The notes under the pieces: generated by a model
Told to the model about the DNA's origin: nothing
The model's input: only the letters and a program-made list of their open reading frames with translations
Database searches by the model: none
In this document: piece after piece, positions 62,949 to 64,000 of the stretch
Position numbering within the stretch: the first letter of the stretch is position 1
How the letters are laid out: each line of letters starts with the position of its first letter
NCBI RefSeq assembly: GCF_036621135.1
Contig: NZ_JAZIBG010000054.1
Location: 124,001-188,000 of the forward strand
Direction: 5' to 3'
Source: Aquincola agrisoli
Lineage (GTDB): Bacteria; Pseudomonadota; Gammaproteobacteria; Burkholderiales; Burkholderiaceae_C
DNA length: 64,000 nucleotides
Position numbers and translations under genes: made by a program

Positions 62949-64000
<1,052 letters not shown>

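Overview
The window is chromosomal DNA, very GC-rich (about 70%) and tightly packed with genes. GTG starts and 4-base ATGA/GTGA overlaps are frequent. Protein families (LysR regulators, several PEP-CTERM exported proteins, a carbon-monoxide-dehydrogenase-like cox cluster, CYTH/CHAD and PPK2 proteins, a DUF1992 protein) point to a betaproteobacterium of the order Burkholderiales, probably of the Rubrivivax/Leptothrix/Ideonella/Methylibium type. This placement is inferred from protein families and composition, not from a marker gene. I see no rRNA, tRNA, CRISPR array, prophage or insertion sequence.

Region by region. 1-2.6 kb: end of an aromatic aminotransferase gene, a VOC protein, a convergent LysR gene, and two small basic unknown proteins divergent from LysR. 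2.8-14.3 kb: a peptide/nickel-type ABC transporter (two permeases, an embedded CYTH gene, two ATPases). A PAS-GGDEF-EAL gene on the opposite strand separates these from the binding protein, an amidase, a TTC38-like TPR protein and a DUF1992 protein. 14.4-19.2 kb: a GST, a small membrane protein, and a LysR gene divergent from an iorAB-type molybdenum hydroxylase. 19.2-23.3 kb: a sugar-type periplasmic binding protein translationally coupled to a membrane GGDEF/EAL protein. 23.4-31.4 kb: a MliC-like lipoprotein, xdhC, and a full coxSLM-DEG cluster. 31.4-35.6 kb: two PEP-CTERM proteins, then PPK2 and a CYTH-CHAD protein. 35.7-40.0 kb: an MDR oxidoreductase divergent from a LysR gene, then tviB-tviC nucleotide-sugar genes. 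40.4-45.3 kb: an FxDxF PEP-CTERM protein, a PNPOx-like flavoprotein, a DnaJ-like protein, a ModE/TOBE remnant, ssb and recQ. 45.3-52.0 kb: a large membrane patatin-like protein and uvrA. 52-56.8 kb: an MHFG PEP-CTERM protein, an exported metal-dependent hydrolase with a hybrid histidine kinase, and a SWIB protein. 57-61.5 kb: a Cache-domain kinase, LuxR-type regulator, cstA and a YbdD-like protein. 61.5 kb to the end: an outer-membrane efflux lipoprotein and the end of macB.

Themes: molybdenum hydroxylases with one XdhC-type maturation factor; c-di-GMP signalling (two dual-domain proteins); polyphosphate/triphosphate metabolism (PPK2, CYTH-CHAD, a second CYTH protein); surface biology (four PEP-CTERM proteins plus UDP-GalNAcA precursor genes); and DNA repair (ssb, recQ, uvrA). 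The most unusual items are the binding-protein/c-di-GMP receptor pair, the patatin-like protein with alanine at the nucleophile position, the cstA leader structures and the ModE remnant beside ssb.
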